From assembly GCA_029747015.1 (NCBI GenBank), contig JAKOGI010000441.1, forward strand, positions 300,001-364,000: a stretch of DNA of 64,000 nt. Direction: 5' to 3'. The translations under genes and the position numbers were made by a program. Positions 8,431 to 19,455 of this stretch are shown here, in pieces (within the stretch, counting starts at the first letter, position 1; each line of letters begins with the position of its first letter). Below the pieces are notes generated by a model that was given only the letters and a program-made list of their open reading frames with translations, was not told the origin of the DNA and did not search any database. This DNA is from Carnegiea gigantea. Its lineage: Eukaryota > Streptophyta > Magnoliopsida > Caryophyllales > Cactaceae.

Positions 8431-9748
8431 AAGGTACTTCTGTTTAAGTCTCTGAACTAGTTGGACATGAAATTGCAGTAGTTCCTCACTCATGGAAGAG
8501 GTGTCCTTGCAGATAATTTGCACATCGATCTCCATCTGTTTTGTCCGTGCAAGTTCCTCCATGGCAACTGCTTTTTCAACTCTGCGGATTTGATTGCTTC
8601 AAGTTCTTCTGTCAACGCTTCTTGGATTTGTCTTCATCTTTCGAATTTCCAATGCATCTTGAGAGGCTTGATCATAGCACTCGATCATCATTTTGTGACC
8701 AGATAGTCTGTGTGCACTCGCAATGGTTTCTGTGGTGGGTTAGCAATAGTAGACTACACCCTTGGAAATATCTAACCACGCCCTAAGGAGGAGCTCGTCT
8801 TCCTCAATATACCAATGGTTCCTTTTAAACTCACCAGAACCAACATCATCTTGCGGTGGGTTAGCTATAGTACGACTTTGGAAGCTCTACATTGGGAGGA
8901 CTTGAACCTACAACTTGTGGTGGTCTAGCAATCGTAGACTTTGGAAGCTCTACACTGGAGAACCTCAACCGCCACCATCTTGGGGGGCACCAGCAATTGT
9001 AGACTTTGGAAGCTCTACATTGGGAGCACCTGAACCAACATCATTGTGTGGTTTCAATCACAGACTTAGCAAAACCTACATAGGGAGCACCAAGCACCTC
9101 TCTTGTTGGATCCGAGCGAACTTCAAGTGCAGCAGGTAAACCCTCCATCTTCCATATCCAATGGTAGAACTTCCACACTCACAGTATTATCAGAGACCCC
9201 AGCAGCCAGTTTAAGAAGAGGATCGAGCAACCTAGGTTCAGCACCCAAGCATAGCCCTGGGAACCATGGCTGGAAGCAACAATGAGAGAAGTCACCCCAT
9301 GTGAATGGGCTTGTTCAATTCTACTAGTGTCCCAACCACCATCAGACCAGGAAATGAGCACCGTGATACTCCCATCAGGAGACCCACAAGCCAAACATAG
9401 TCCGAGCTCATGACGTGCCCAAGAAATTACAAATGACTTGTGCTCATAGAAAACCCGAGCTGGTGCCCACTCATTCTGATTGACCTCCTTCCAGATTATC
9501 ACCCTGCCCTCGTAGGAACACGAAGCAAGAATTGAGCCAAACTTTGGGTGGGGCCAGGCAACCTGCAAAACCGGGCCTTGGTGACCCAACAATGTAGCCA
9601 GGGTTTTTAGGGTGGAATTGCTGCTCAGGGCTATGATCTTAACCATGGTGTCAGATGAAGCACTGGCTAAATGTTGTCCACAATAATCAATGTTAACATC
9701 ATGGACCACTTGAGCACCATTGCCAATTGCCATCTTCTGAACAGTCAT
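8431..9748 (-). pseudogene. SEC13-like fusion gene, copy 3 (decayed)
   Basis: The start (protein MTVQKMAIG) is at 9746-9748. The frame follows the SEC13-like blades well to about 9290, then a frameshift breaks it: the SEC13-type sequence resumes in another frame as LLKLAAGVSDNTV. Further left are pieces of the fused domain: an EEDELLLRAWL-like segment (about 8770-8820), CYDQA-like (about 8660), ARAHRL-like (about 8704) and the C-terminal coil (about 8435-8640). The fusion therefore predates this copy. The linker is expanded into about four imperfect copies of an LPKSTIAG-coding unit (8850-9100). Stops and frameshifts argue against a full product. A truncated WD40 protein of about 190 residues remains possible. 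Confidence 0.65.
8850..9100. repeat. Tandem repeat of about 65 bp within copy 3 linker
   Basis: Three clear units and one weaker one share GACTTTGGAAGCTCTACA and a following GGGAGCACCTGAACC-like segment (about 8870, 8935, 9000 and 9055). On the minus strand each encodes a version of GAPNVELPKSTIA, which matches the single SEC13 blade-5 motif GLPKSTIAS. In copies 1 and 2 the motif is single. Confidence 0.65.
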
Positions 9749-10485
9749 CGTTCTCTTGCTTTCTACAGCCTCGACACAAATGGATTTAATAATCCACTCT
9801 CTTGCCTCAAAATTCAACCCAGAAGTCAGAACCAACCACGACAGTGCATCATATTATAAGCAAATGCAGTTCAGGCTGAGAAAAATCAATCCATCAAAAG
9901 CAAAGGGAAAGGGACAAATGAACCCTTTATGCGATGTTTCATTAACTGTTACGTAACGCAATCAACCTTGTAATGCAATCAAGATTACAAAGTTTGTGGT
10001 AATCATAATTACAAGATAGTTGTTATTTGTCAGACTCTCTTACAACCAAACAAGATAGTGGAAACACAATTACAAATTTGTTTACATTACATGCTTGTTT
10101 ACCTCCAACCAAACATGGCCTTAATAAGAATGCTAATCAAACCCAGGTTATTAGTTAAACAAAGTCACAGAAAATAAAAAGCGCACAGGTCAGATAGTGT
10201 TAACTGGTAACTAGAGCAAAATTCTGAAGTTACACTGATTACCCAGAAATTTTGGGGTTTTTTGGGGGGGGGGGGGGGAGGGGGCTAGATCCATCACCAC
10301 AGTAGCAGAAAGTACAATACCCAGAAACTTGAATACTAGAAATTCTTGAAAAAGACAAGAACTTGCATAATTAAATCAGCATTCGAATGAACCAAAGGTA
10401 GAATTGGCAATTCTTTTCCAATTAGAGAGGCAAACAAGAAAAGGGAAAAAGGAGGAGGGGGGAGGGAGTAGAAGCTTCTGGAAGA
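9749..10485. other. Spacer between copies 3 and 4
   Basis: Upstream flank of copy 3. Contains the T6-G15 compound run at 10258-10278, at the same relative position as the poly-G of the other copies. I see no gene in it. Confidence 0.4.
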
Positions 10486-11074
10486 AATAGAATGTCACAT
10501 TCTTGAAGTTTCCACACCGTCATGGTACTATCATGGCCTCCACACGCTACTTTAGGAATAGGATCGAGCACCCATGATCCGAGGCATAGGTCCAGGTGCC
10601 ACTGCTGGGGCCCATGAAACAGAGGTCACCCCACCAGAATGGGCCTGGCCTATCCTGGTCATGTCCCAACCACCATCAGACCGAGCAATGAGGATTGAGA
10701 TAACCCCCATCAGAAGAAAATCCAAGCAAAGCATGAGCTCATGAGATGCCCATGAAATGCAGTTAACCAAAGACCTGTGGTCATGGAAAACATGCACCTC
10801 TTTCCACTCATTTTCATTGCCCTACCTCCAAATTATCACCCTACCCTCATGGGAACACAAAGCAAGGATCGACCAAAACTTTGGGTGAGCCAAGCAACCT
10901 GTAAAACCATGCCTTAGTGGCCACTCAATATAGCAAGGAGTTTCAGGGATGAATAATTGGTCAGTTCTATGATCTTAACCATGGAGTCTGATGAGGCAGT
11001 GCCAGTGTGGCTAAACGTTGTCAGTAAAAATCCCAATGCCATTGCCAGTTTCAATCAATATTGAGATCAGGCAT
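10486..11074 (-). pseudogene. SEC13-like copy 4 (WD40 part only, decayed)
   Basis: The minus strand matches the first blades of the other copies: a start-like ATG at 11072-11074, then segments equivalent to SDDMVKI, GRVIIW, NEW, HDHRSLVNCISWASHELMLCLD, SDGGWDMTRIGQAHSGGVTSVSWAPA and the DSTMTVWK region at about 10500-10530. Frame changes separate these pieces; the longest open piece is 10552-10797. No Myb-like segment was found to its left, so it is either truncated or derives from an unfused form. Confidence 0.6.
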
Positions 11075-13660
11075 CTGTTCTCCTCAACGAAAAAAGGCTT
11101 TGCTTTTCCAGTCTCTAAATTCAGCTCAACTTCATCATCAATGACTTAACCCAAGTAAATGCAATAAAAGAAAAGGCATTTAACAAAAATCAACAGTCAT
11201 GGTCAAAATTGTCAAAATAAACCCTACAATAATTTGACTAAAACCCTTCAATAATTTGTTTAAACCCCATTTATCAGCAGAGAATCATCTCACGCAAATA
11301 GGACATCTCTTATACCTATAATGAACTATAATTTAAACCAAAAACAGCCATTTTCACTAATTGCCCACAGCAAGCTGTGACCAACCCCCCCCCCCCAAAA
11401 ACCCACCCACCCCCAAAAAAAGGGGCAGGGTTTGGGGGAATAGATCTATCATCTATGGCAGCAGCAGCAAAAAAAAACACAATGCCCAGAAATTCAACTA
11501 CTGTAAATTCTTCCATGTTAAATGGGTAACATGCATATGATTCAAAAAAGTCGAAAACTTGCATACATTAGAGAATTACCAGAGTGAAATCAAGGGTTCA
11601 ATCCGGGAAACTATCATGTTAGTACACTTAGAAATTCAAGCAAAGAAAATAAGAGGGGCCAGGAAGAAAACCAGCTATAAATGAAGAAGAACTCAGGTGA
11701 AGAGTGAGCTGGTTAGTGAAAGAGAGAGAAATGGAGCGACCCCATATGAGCATGACTGTTTTGCCAGAGATGTGCGAAGATGGTGCGCACATTCCGGTGG
11801 GAGAAGAATGCTTCAAAGTCCAAATAAGTGAGATGGACCATTTTTTGACTGAGTCCAAACAAGTAGACCTTGGTCGTTTTGAATGGGAGGCTTGTTTTAC
11901 TTGACCACTGGCATCACACTGTGTAGGACATGTATTGATCTTTGACCCTCGTGGAGTCATGGGTACATAACTACATGTATTGGTTCCAACGGTAGAATCG
12001 GAAGTGATAAAGTTGATCCGAAATTTATGAGGTAAGATAAAAAGTTTAAATTGAATGAGTTGTATTCATATTCAGATGGTTAATCTGAAATTTAAAAAAG
12101 ACCAACTTAATATGCCAACAGAATTTGGAGCTAAAAGACCTCGTATTGATCTATATAATCGAATCTGACTTGAGTTTTTTTCATTCAAGATTGTTTTTCT
12201 GTAGAGTATAACTTTTTTGGATTATCAGTTGACCTAAAGTTAACTTGAACTCAAAAGACTCAATTTGAATCCAAACCAAACTGATTCTTATCAAATTAAG
12301 CATGACCTGATTCAAACTCAAAAAACTATGACTCATTTGCCAATTCTATATTAAATGTCTGAATTTTACAAAATCAATAAAATATTTTGAATTAGACCAG
12401 ACCATCTTATTTGAAGACCATCACGAAAGAAACACTTAAAATATGTGTGTGTTTTTGCAAACTTTAATAAAGGGGATTTATTATTGTAAAATCACATAAA
12501 AGACTCTTGAATAAGATGTTATGTTAAAAAACTTTCCCGACAATATTAGCAAGTTGGTTTATTAAGATTATGATATTCCGCCATCTGTTTACTTCAAGCT
12601 ATAAGTGTTGCGATCATGTTGACATTTTATTATATATACAAAATTAATGAAACGATCATAAGTACACATATTTTCACACGATACGGTATACTTATAAATA
12701 GTTAACTAAGCAAACTTAATTTGACTCGCCTGCCTCTTTAACAATAACACCCTATTCCAAGTTTCACATTAGGGTTTGTAAGAAATTAAAAGTATTTATT
12801 AGAAAGACTTATCTCAAATTAATTACACTCTAAAAAGATAATTGATTTAATTTTTATGATGGTTTATGGTTGGAAGTTTGGAGTTGCTTATTAGGGCCAC
12901 GTATCTCCCAGATACATTCAAAAATTCAAGTACGGCAACAAAAGGACATCCATGCAGTGCCTCCTTTAAAACGAACAATAAATAGATAATAGAAATAGCT
13001 GAACTTCCCCAACTAAAAACCTCAAGGATATTATATTGTGCAATCTTATGATGGTTGAAAAGGGAATTTCATCAACTTTTATTTCATTTTAAACGAAAAA
13101 TTAATACTAATAATTTGAACTATCGGCGTTATCGATGCCCTGAGAAAATTACAGCGAACAGTCTAACCTTTGGCCTTACTTTTTGTAAATAATTTAAAGT
13201 AGGAAAATTCATGTCAGAGCACAACCGAGTCAAGCTTATCAAACTCTTTACTAGTACATTTACAAAAAATAGGATCAAAGGTCAGATTATCTGTAATTTT
13301 CTCACGTTAGATTAGTCGTGTTAATATTTCTAATATTTTAGATTATCGCATTAATTAGTACAAAATTTTAAATTAAAAAAAAAATGTTGCTGAATTCTTC
13401 AAGCATCGAAACTTATCCCTATGTGTAGATGATGTACTTGGTCTAAAAGTCATGGCTGTTTCTTTGCAATTAATACAAGAATTTGTTAAATGAGGCCTTA
13501 ACTTTGCCACTTGGGTGAGATAGTTTTTTGATGTAGGCAGTAACCAGAGGAAGAATCCTCGCATGACAAGTGCCATTCTTGTGACACATGTAAGATGTCC
13601 ATGGGGACAAAGGTGGGAAAAGAATCTTTACATGTTCATATCTTTGGTTGGCTCAATTAA
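11075..13660. other. AT-rich intergenic DNA
   Basis: Upstream flank of copy 4, including a C12-A5 run at 11385-11401, then low-complexity AT-rich DNA. The open frames at 11628-11960 and 11704-11904 overlap on opposite strands and resemble nothing I recognise. No RNA gene or clear element was seen. Confidence 0.35.
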
Positions 13661-14170
13661 GGTTGTAAAAAACCGAGCTAGCTTAGTGAACTCTCCGATT
13701 CAACCTAGCTAAATCTTAACTTGAACTCAGTTTGACCAGAGTTTGAATTGATTTAGACACCTATCAAGTCGAACTTAAGCCTAGCAAGATATGGCTCGGC
13801 TCAATCGAAGTCATTTAGGTATTTTGGGTGAAAAATAGTCTATATTTTACAGATATATATAGAATTTGTATCAGTTTGGATGTTCAAACTTCAATATTAT
13901 ATTGAATTGAAGTTTATACATGATATTTTTCTTCAGGTAGGAATTTTAATATTTTGAGGATGTTCTTTCTAGTTAATTTGAGTGAAAATCTAAACTATAA
14001 TTTTTTTTTTTCAAAAAAAAAAACCACTATAAAAGGTCAGAATTGGCATGTCAAAGCTGAACTCAAACTCGATTTGACCTAGTTCGACTCGGACTCGTGC
14101 TCACTGCTCAACTCGATTGCTTACCGAGCTCAACCCCTAACAAAGCTCGGACTTTGGCTCATTTGCAACC
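13661..14170. mobile_element. Candidate non-autonomous TIR element
   Basis: The left end begins GGTTGTAAAAAACCGAGCT and the right end complements to GGTTGCAAATGAGCC, followed by AAAGTCCGAGCT, giving an imperfect terminal inverted repeat of about 20-30 bp. The interior is rich in CTCGA/AACTCGA words common in this kind of plant repeat. No target duplication was found and no ORF is present. Superfamily uncertain. Confidence 0.35.
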
Positions 14171-15115
14171 CTAACCTAACACTATTTTCGTAAATATTAT
14201 GAGAGAATTCATATATGAACTATGTAACTTATACCATATCGATGGAAGAAATAAAGAAAAGCCTAGGATGAAATTTTACTTTGCCGATCTTGTGTATAAC
14301 TCTAGACTCGTGTAAGAGGCACCATCTAAACCGTTACTTAAAATTCTAGTTGAGTTTCATCTTTAGCATATAATTAATAGTCTTTGATTGACGTAACTTC
14401 AGGTCGGATCATATTAAAGTCAGCAAAATTCAATTTAGTTTCGAATTTTGTCAAATCATTCTCGATTCAAGTTGATTTTGAGTTGTTTGATATATAATCC
14501 GATAAGCATGTTGTGCAAAGAAAAATAACTTTGATGAAAAATGTACGGCTCAGATTTAGTTCGGGTCATTTTTGGGATCAGGTCCATTTCGGATTAACTA
14601 TTTCAACTATTGGTTTGAATTTAGATTCAAGTCACTCAGTTCAGATTAATTGGTTCCGGTCACTCTTGCTTGTTCTAGTCACAACTCGCAAGCAAGTGGA
14701 GAAGAATGCAGTTAATTATTATTGTTTAAGAATCCTTTTTATTATGGCTTGGCCAATGAGGCTTAGTTTAATCATTAAGATTTAAAAGCATTATCATTTA
14801 TTCTCGTAAATTTTTAGCACACATTTTTTATACCCTGAAAATTTTGAATTATTATTCACCCTCTTTTATCATTTCATCAAATAAATTATAACCCAAAATT
14901 TTATTAAAGTGTCTTTTAAATTTGTGATTTGCTATTCATTATATGAAAGAGATTTTGATAAAATTTGGTTATTTTACACAAAAGGTGAAAGAGATAAATT
15001 ACAATCCAAAAAGGTAAGAGCCATAACATACATCTACCAAAATTTCGAAAAAATAAATGAAAATACTTCATTAAGATTTACATCGTTAATACACTTAATC
15101 CTAGATTCAATTCTG

Positions 15116-15120
<5 letters not shown>

Positions 15121-15181
<61 letters not shown>
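15121..15181. repeat. (AT)n microsatellite
   Basis: Near-pure AT dinucleotide run of about 60 bp within an AT-rich spacer, roughly 430 bp upstream of the HHP gene. Confidence 0.9.
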
Positions 15182-15186
<5 letters not shown>

Positions 15187-15467
15187 ACTGTACTTTGTAA
15201 TTACTTTTTCAGCTCATCTTGACGAATGAACATTATAAATTTATATTATAAATTTATAATGTCATTATGTTGTACTCCATACTAATTTTCCAGATCATTT
15301 GGACCCATCAAAAAAAAAATTGCCTTTATGGGGTGGCTTCTTGGTCCTAAATTCTACATCAGGGATGGTGGCTGGCCAATATATTTATTGCTGACCTAAC
15401 TGTAATCTCCCTTCATCTCTCCTTTCCCCATTCATTAGCTCATACACGTAAATTCTGACAACCAAGT

Positions 15468-15476
15468 CTATAAATG
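15468..15476 (+). promoter_or_regulatory. Putative TATA box of the HHP gene
   Basis: CTATAAATG lies about 140 bp before the HHP start codon, at a reasonable distance for a TATA box with a leader of about 110 bp. Confidence 0.4.
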
Positions 15477-15610
15477 TTCTAATTCAGTTGCACAACCCCC
15501 TTCAGATTTCACAACTTCCCCACCAATCCAAACAACACAGAGACAGAGACCCCTCCCTGTATCTCTTTGAGTTGTGCAACTAGAAAAACAGAGTCCACAG
15601 AAACAGAGCA

Positions 15611-18196
15611 ATGAGTTCTGCAACTGTTGCAAGGAGAAAACAGGGGAAAATGGAAAACGGGAAACACTTCCATGATGATCATCACATGGAAACCAAAAAC
15701 AGCAAGAAGGACAAGATGGGCAACAATAAATGTTGCAGACTTTTGAGTTTTCATGAGTTGCCGGATTACATGAAGGACAATGAGTTTGTTGTCAAGTATT
15801 ACAGAGCAGAGTGGCCTTTTAAACAGGCTCTGTTTAGCTTGTTTCAATGGCACAATGAGACCATCAATATCTGGACGTAAGTTTCATTTTTTTCCTCTCA
15901 TCAAAATTGAAATTTTCTCATTTCTGGGTTGAATTTTGATGGGTATTTGAGTTTTTCTCTTGATTTTGATGTTTTTTGTTTGAATTTTGGTTTTGATTGC
16001 AGGCATTTACTTGGGTTTGTTCTGTTTGCTTGTTTGACTGTTGTCAATGCTTCTCATGTGTCAGAAGCTGTTGATCTCTTTGGAATATTCAGGTTCATAT
16101 CTTCAACATATACTACAAATTCCTTTATTTGCCTACTCATTGTGTTTAATTCAACCGTTGAGGACCTAAAATTCAAATTCAACCTCCCTTTTGAATTATG
16201 AAGATGTTAGTATCATTACATCATAGATTATAAATTTTTGGTTGCTTGATACTCCATGTAAAAGAGAGAAATGACATTTTTTGAAGTGTTCTATGTCCAC
16301 TATAACAGTATAACTCAAATTCCGTAAGAATTACGAAAGCGCCCTTTTCAATATTCTAAATAAAGGTCGTATTTTAAGGACAAGTATTATAAACTGAGTA
16401 CCTAAAATCCCATATACCTTTCAATTTGGTAGGAATTTTGTATTTACATATCATATTACATGATCTCTATCCATTGTGTTGAACTTCAAATCAATTAGGT
16501 CTTATAAAATCGAGCAACGTATATAAGTCAAGTGAAATTACAACCCAAAATGACAATCAAAGAAAAACTTATAACTTGTACGTATAATCAGATCCCTAAT
16601 TCTATGAATATTTTGAAAATTACAATTTGATTCTATGACATGTTGTGATTTTAATAATACAGACCAATCAAAATTTCCCCTTGATACTTGGGTGCAATTG
16701 TTGCCCCAAAATCTTAGTAACATTGTCTAGAAACCTGGCTTACCTACATAGAAAAATAAAGGTCAATGAAATTTCCAAGGTTGCAAGTAATCTAGCATGT
16801 TGCTTCTATGAGATTACAAAATTGACTTGCTTGGTTGGTTTGGTACATTAAATACTGACTGCCAGGCATAATTGGCTCATAATTGGCCCTCACAAGTAGG
16901 TACACCAAGTTGGACTGGTCCTAATCAAACGCAACATAAATGTCTCAACCAAAATAGAAATCCTAAAATGAGGCCCCTCTAAATTGTAGTTCACTTGTAT
17001 TTATGACCATTTTAAAATGTTCCCACGTCTAGTTTTTCTAAAAATTTGTGCTTTTTGGAGAAAAAAAATTAAGTACAAATGAAATATGAAAAAATAAAGT
17101 GTGTTATTAAATTCGATAGAGCGTAACTATATTTTGATGGTAATAAAAGTAAACTATTGAAAACATTTTAGTAACACTGTTTTTTAGTAATTTCTTGACA
17201 AATCTGTTGGATAATATTCATGTTATAAGTGAATATAATTTGAACTTAAAATGATCCTTGTTCTGTGTATCACAAACAATGTTGTTGTACTGTAATTATG
17301 AAAACAGGGCTCTCATTTATTTAATACAATATGGAAGTTCAATTGATATGTGTCAGTATTTTGCTCATACCAAGCACTTCATACTTAATTTCAGGACATT
17401 TCCCAAGGGACCAGGAACAAACACCTCTCATGATTCCAACTCAATTTTCATGGTAAGGCAATCTTCTACCCTTAAGTTCCTTCAATTCTTGTCATTTCTT
17501 TAAGAAAAAAATTTGTCATTAACATAAAAATAATTTCAGGATATGACTAAACCAGTTGAGTTGAAGCACTTGAGCCATGAAGGCATTGATCAAGCAGCAG
17601 CAAGATGGCCCTTCTATGTGTACTTAGCTGGCTCGATGTACTGCCTGTTATCAAGCACCATATGCCACCTCCTATGCTGCCACTCGCGCCATGCGAACAT
17701 ATGGCTCCTTCGAATGGACTACACTGGGATCACAACCATGATCATCACCTCTTTCTTCCCACCAATTTACTACATCTTCCAATGCCAACCCCTCTGGCAA
17801 ATCATCTACCTTTCCGGAATCACACTGTTTGGAATCTTCACCATTGCCACCCTCCTCTCCCCGGCCCTCTCCTCGGGCAAATGTCGATCCTATCGAGCCA
17901 TCCTCTTTGTGTCCATGGGCCTATTTGGGCTCATCCCTGCTTTTCATGCATGTGTACTCAACTGGGATAACCCAAAGAGAAACTTGACACTAGCATATGA
18001 GTCTGGCATGGCCCTGTCGTACCTGATAGGGACCGGGTTCTATGTGAGCCGGATCCCAGAGAGGTGGAGGCCTGGGTGGTTCGATCTGGCTGGTCATAGC
18101 CACCAGATTTTCCATGTGTTTGTTGTCCTGGGTGCATTGGCTCACTATGGGGCTGCTCTGCTGTTTTTGGAGTACAGAGACAAGGTGGGGTGTTGA
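15611..18196 (+). CDS. HHP: Heptahelical transmembrane protein (HHP, PAQR/adiponectin-receptor family)
   Basis: Four exons: 15611-15876, 16003-16092, 17395-17452 and 17540-18196, all with GT-AG introns, giving 356 residues. The first exon has a charged cytosolic N-terminus, then LPDYMKDNEFVVKYYRAEW and HNETINIWTH, the hallmark of plant HHPs. The last exon encodes the remaining membrane helices with WPFYVYLAGSMYCLLSS, LLRMDYTGI and the closing GHSHQIFH motif. The conserved histidines (SSTICHLLCCHSRH and HSHQIFH) are those that in PAQR receptors hold a zinc ion. Arabidopsis HHPs respond to hormones and sugar, and some act with ICE1 in cold signalling; whether that applies here is unknown. The length fits the family. 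I do not assign a numbered HHP. Confidence 0.92.
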
Positions 18197-19455
18197 TTAT
18201 ATATGATGGAAACTCTGGTGAGTACAATTTATTCATTTGATTAAGCAATTTCAGTCAAGTTTGAAGGATTGTAGATAAGAAGGTAGATTGAATTCAATTC
18301 TTTGCTGGTCTAATGCTCTGAAATGTCTGAGCAGTTCAGAATCAGCAACGTGACAGCATTTATCTTTTGTTGGTGGGTAGCAAATTTGTTGTAATATTTT
18401 GTTGTAATTTTTGATACAGTCTGGACATAGCAAGAAGAAATTTGTAATATTTATATGTATAATTATGAATTTAGTGTGCTCTTCCTTTGCTTCAGGATAT
18501 GAAATCTTTTTCCTCGTGCTGTCAATTAGCTGTTATATTGAGATGGGTGAAGGTACCCCATGATTCATGTTCCAAGTGACAGATGATAAGCAGGTGCTAG
18601 TGCCTGCCCTACTTGGGTTGGGTAGGATTAATTTCGAATAGGGTTAATGAGATTATCAGAGTCAAATTGGGTTGAAGTCAAGTGATTTCAAATTGAGCTC
18701 ATGTTCAAGTCTGCAATCAGATTGTCCAAAAACTTATAAAGCAAATACAATCAATATTACGACGACTTTTAGTATGGGTCTGACTTTCACGATAAGCCCT
18801 GCTTTTGTGAGGTCTAAGAAAATCCAAACGCATGCAGCCTTACCCTTGCAAGGACCCTTATCCTTACAAGGACCCGTGCAAGCAGAGAGGCGAATACAAT
18901 TAAACAAAAAGATGAATAAAATCAAGCAGAGAAACACATACAATCAATATTTGCCGGGTAAATAATAAGATGGTTGAGTTACGTTTGTATCAGAGGCTGT
19001 TTTCTTGGTCCCAAGCTTAGGGTTTCAGGTCAGGTGTGCTGGGTTTCAACTTTCAAGTCATTCAGGTCAGCTGTTCCGAAATGGAGCATAGAATGGAGTT
19101 TGAAGTAATACAGTTTTTTATTTAAAAAGGAGTAAAATGGCTGCAAATCTAAAGCAAAGCAACTGTTGCAGTGCTTCTTGCATACGCTTCAACAATAACC
19201 AAATATACTGACAAATAAACAAGAAAAAAGTCAAAGATTTGTAACTACAATTAATATTATCATACTTGCATTTCTCCACCTTATTCTTGCATGGTGGGGA
19301 AAATACCACCAACGTTTTGATGAAAACTTTACAGTAACTATAATGGCAGAAGCATAGTAACACTTATTAGAGGCTAATCACTAATGAGACAACTTAAACT
19401 ATAGTGTATGTATCTGTTTTTGAAACTGATTGGAGATCCACAAGATGATTTCTGA
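18197..19455. other. Convergent 3' intergenic region between HHP and SPS
   Basis: The 3' flanks of two genes that point at each other. The left part is presumably the HHP 3' UTR. Short open frames on both strands overlap each other and lack protein-like composition. No further gene was seen. Confidence 0.4.

Noticed and set aside
1..11074. Ordinary SEC13 gene family rather than a fusion.
   Set aside because: SEC13 similarity stops in about blade five in copies 1 and 2, and the same open frame continues for 370 residues into another domain type.
14909..15229. Open frame of 106 residues over the AT run.
   Set aside because: Its second half is translated (AT)n, and there is no sign of splicing or a domain.
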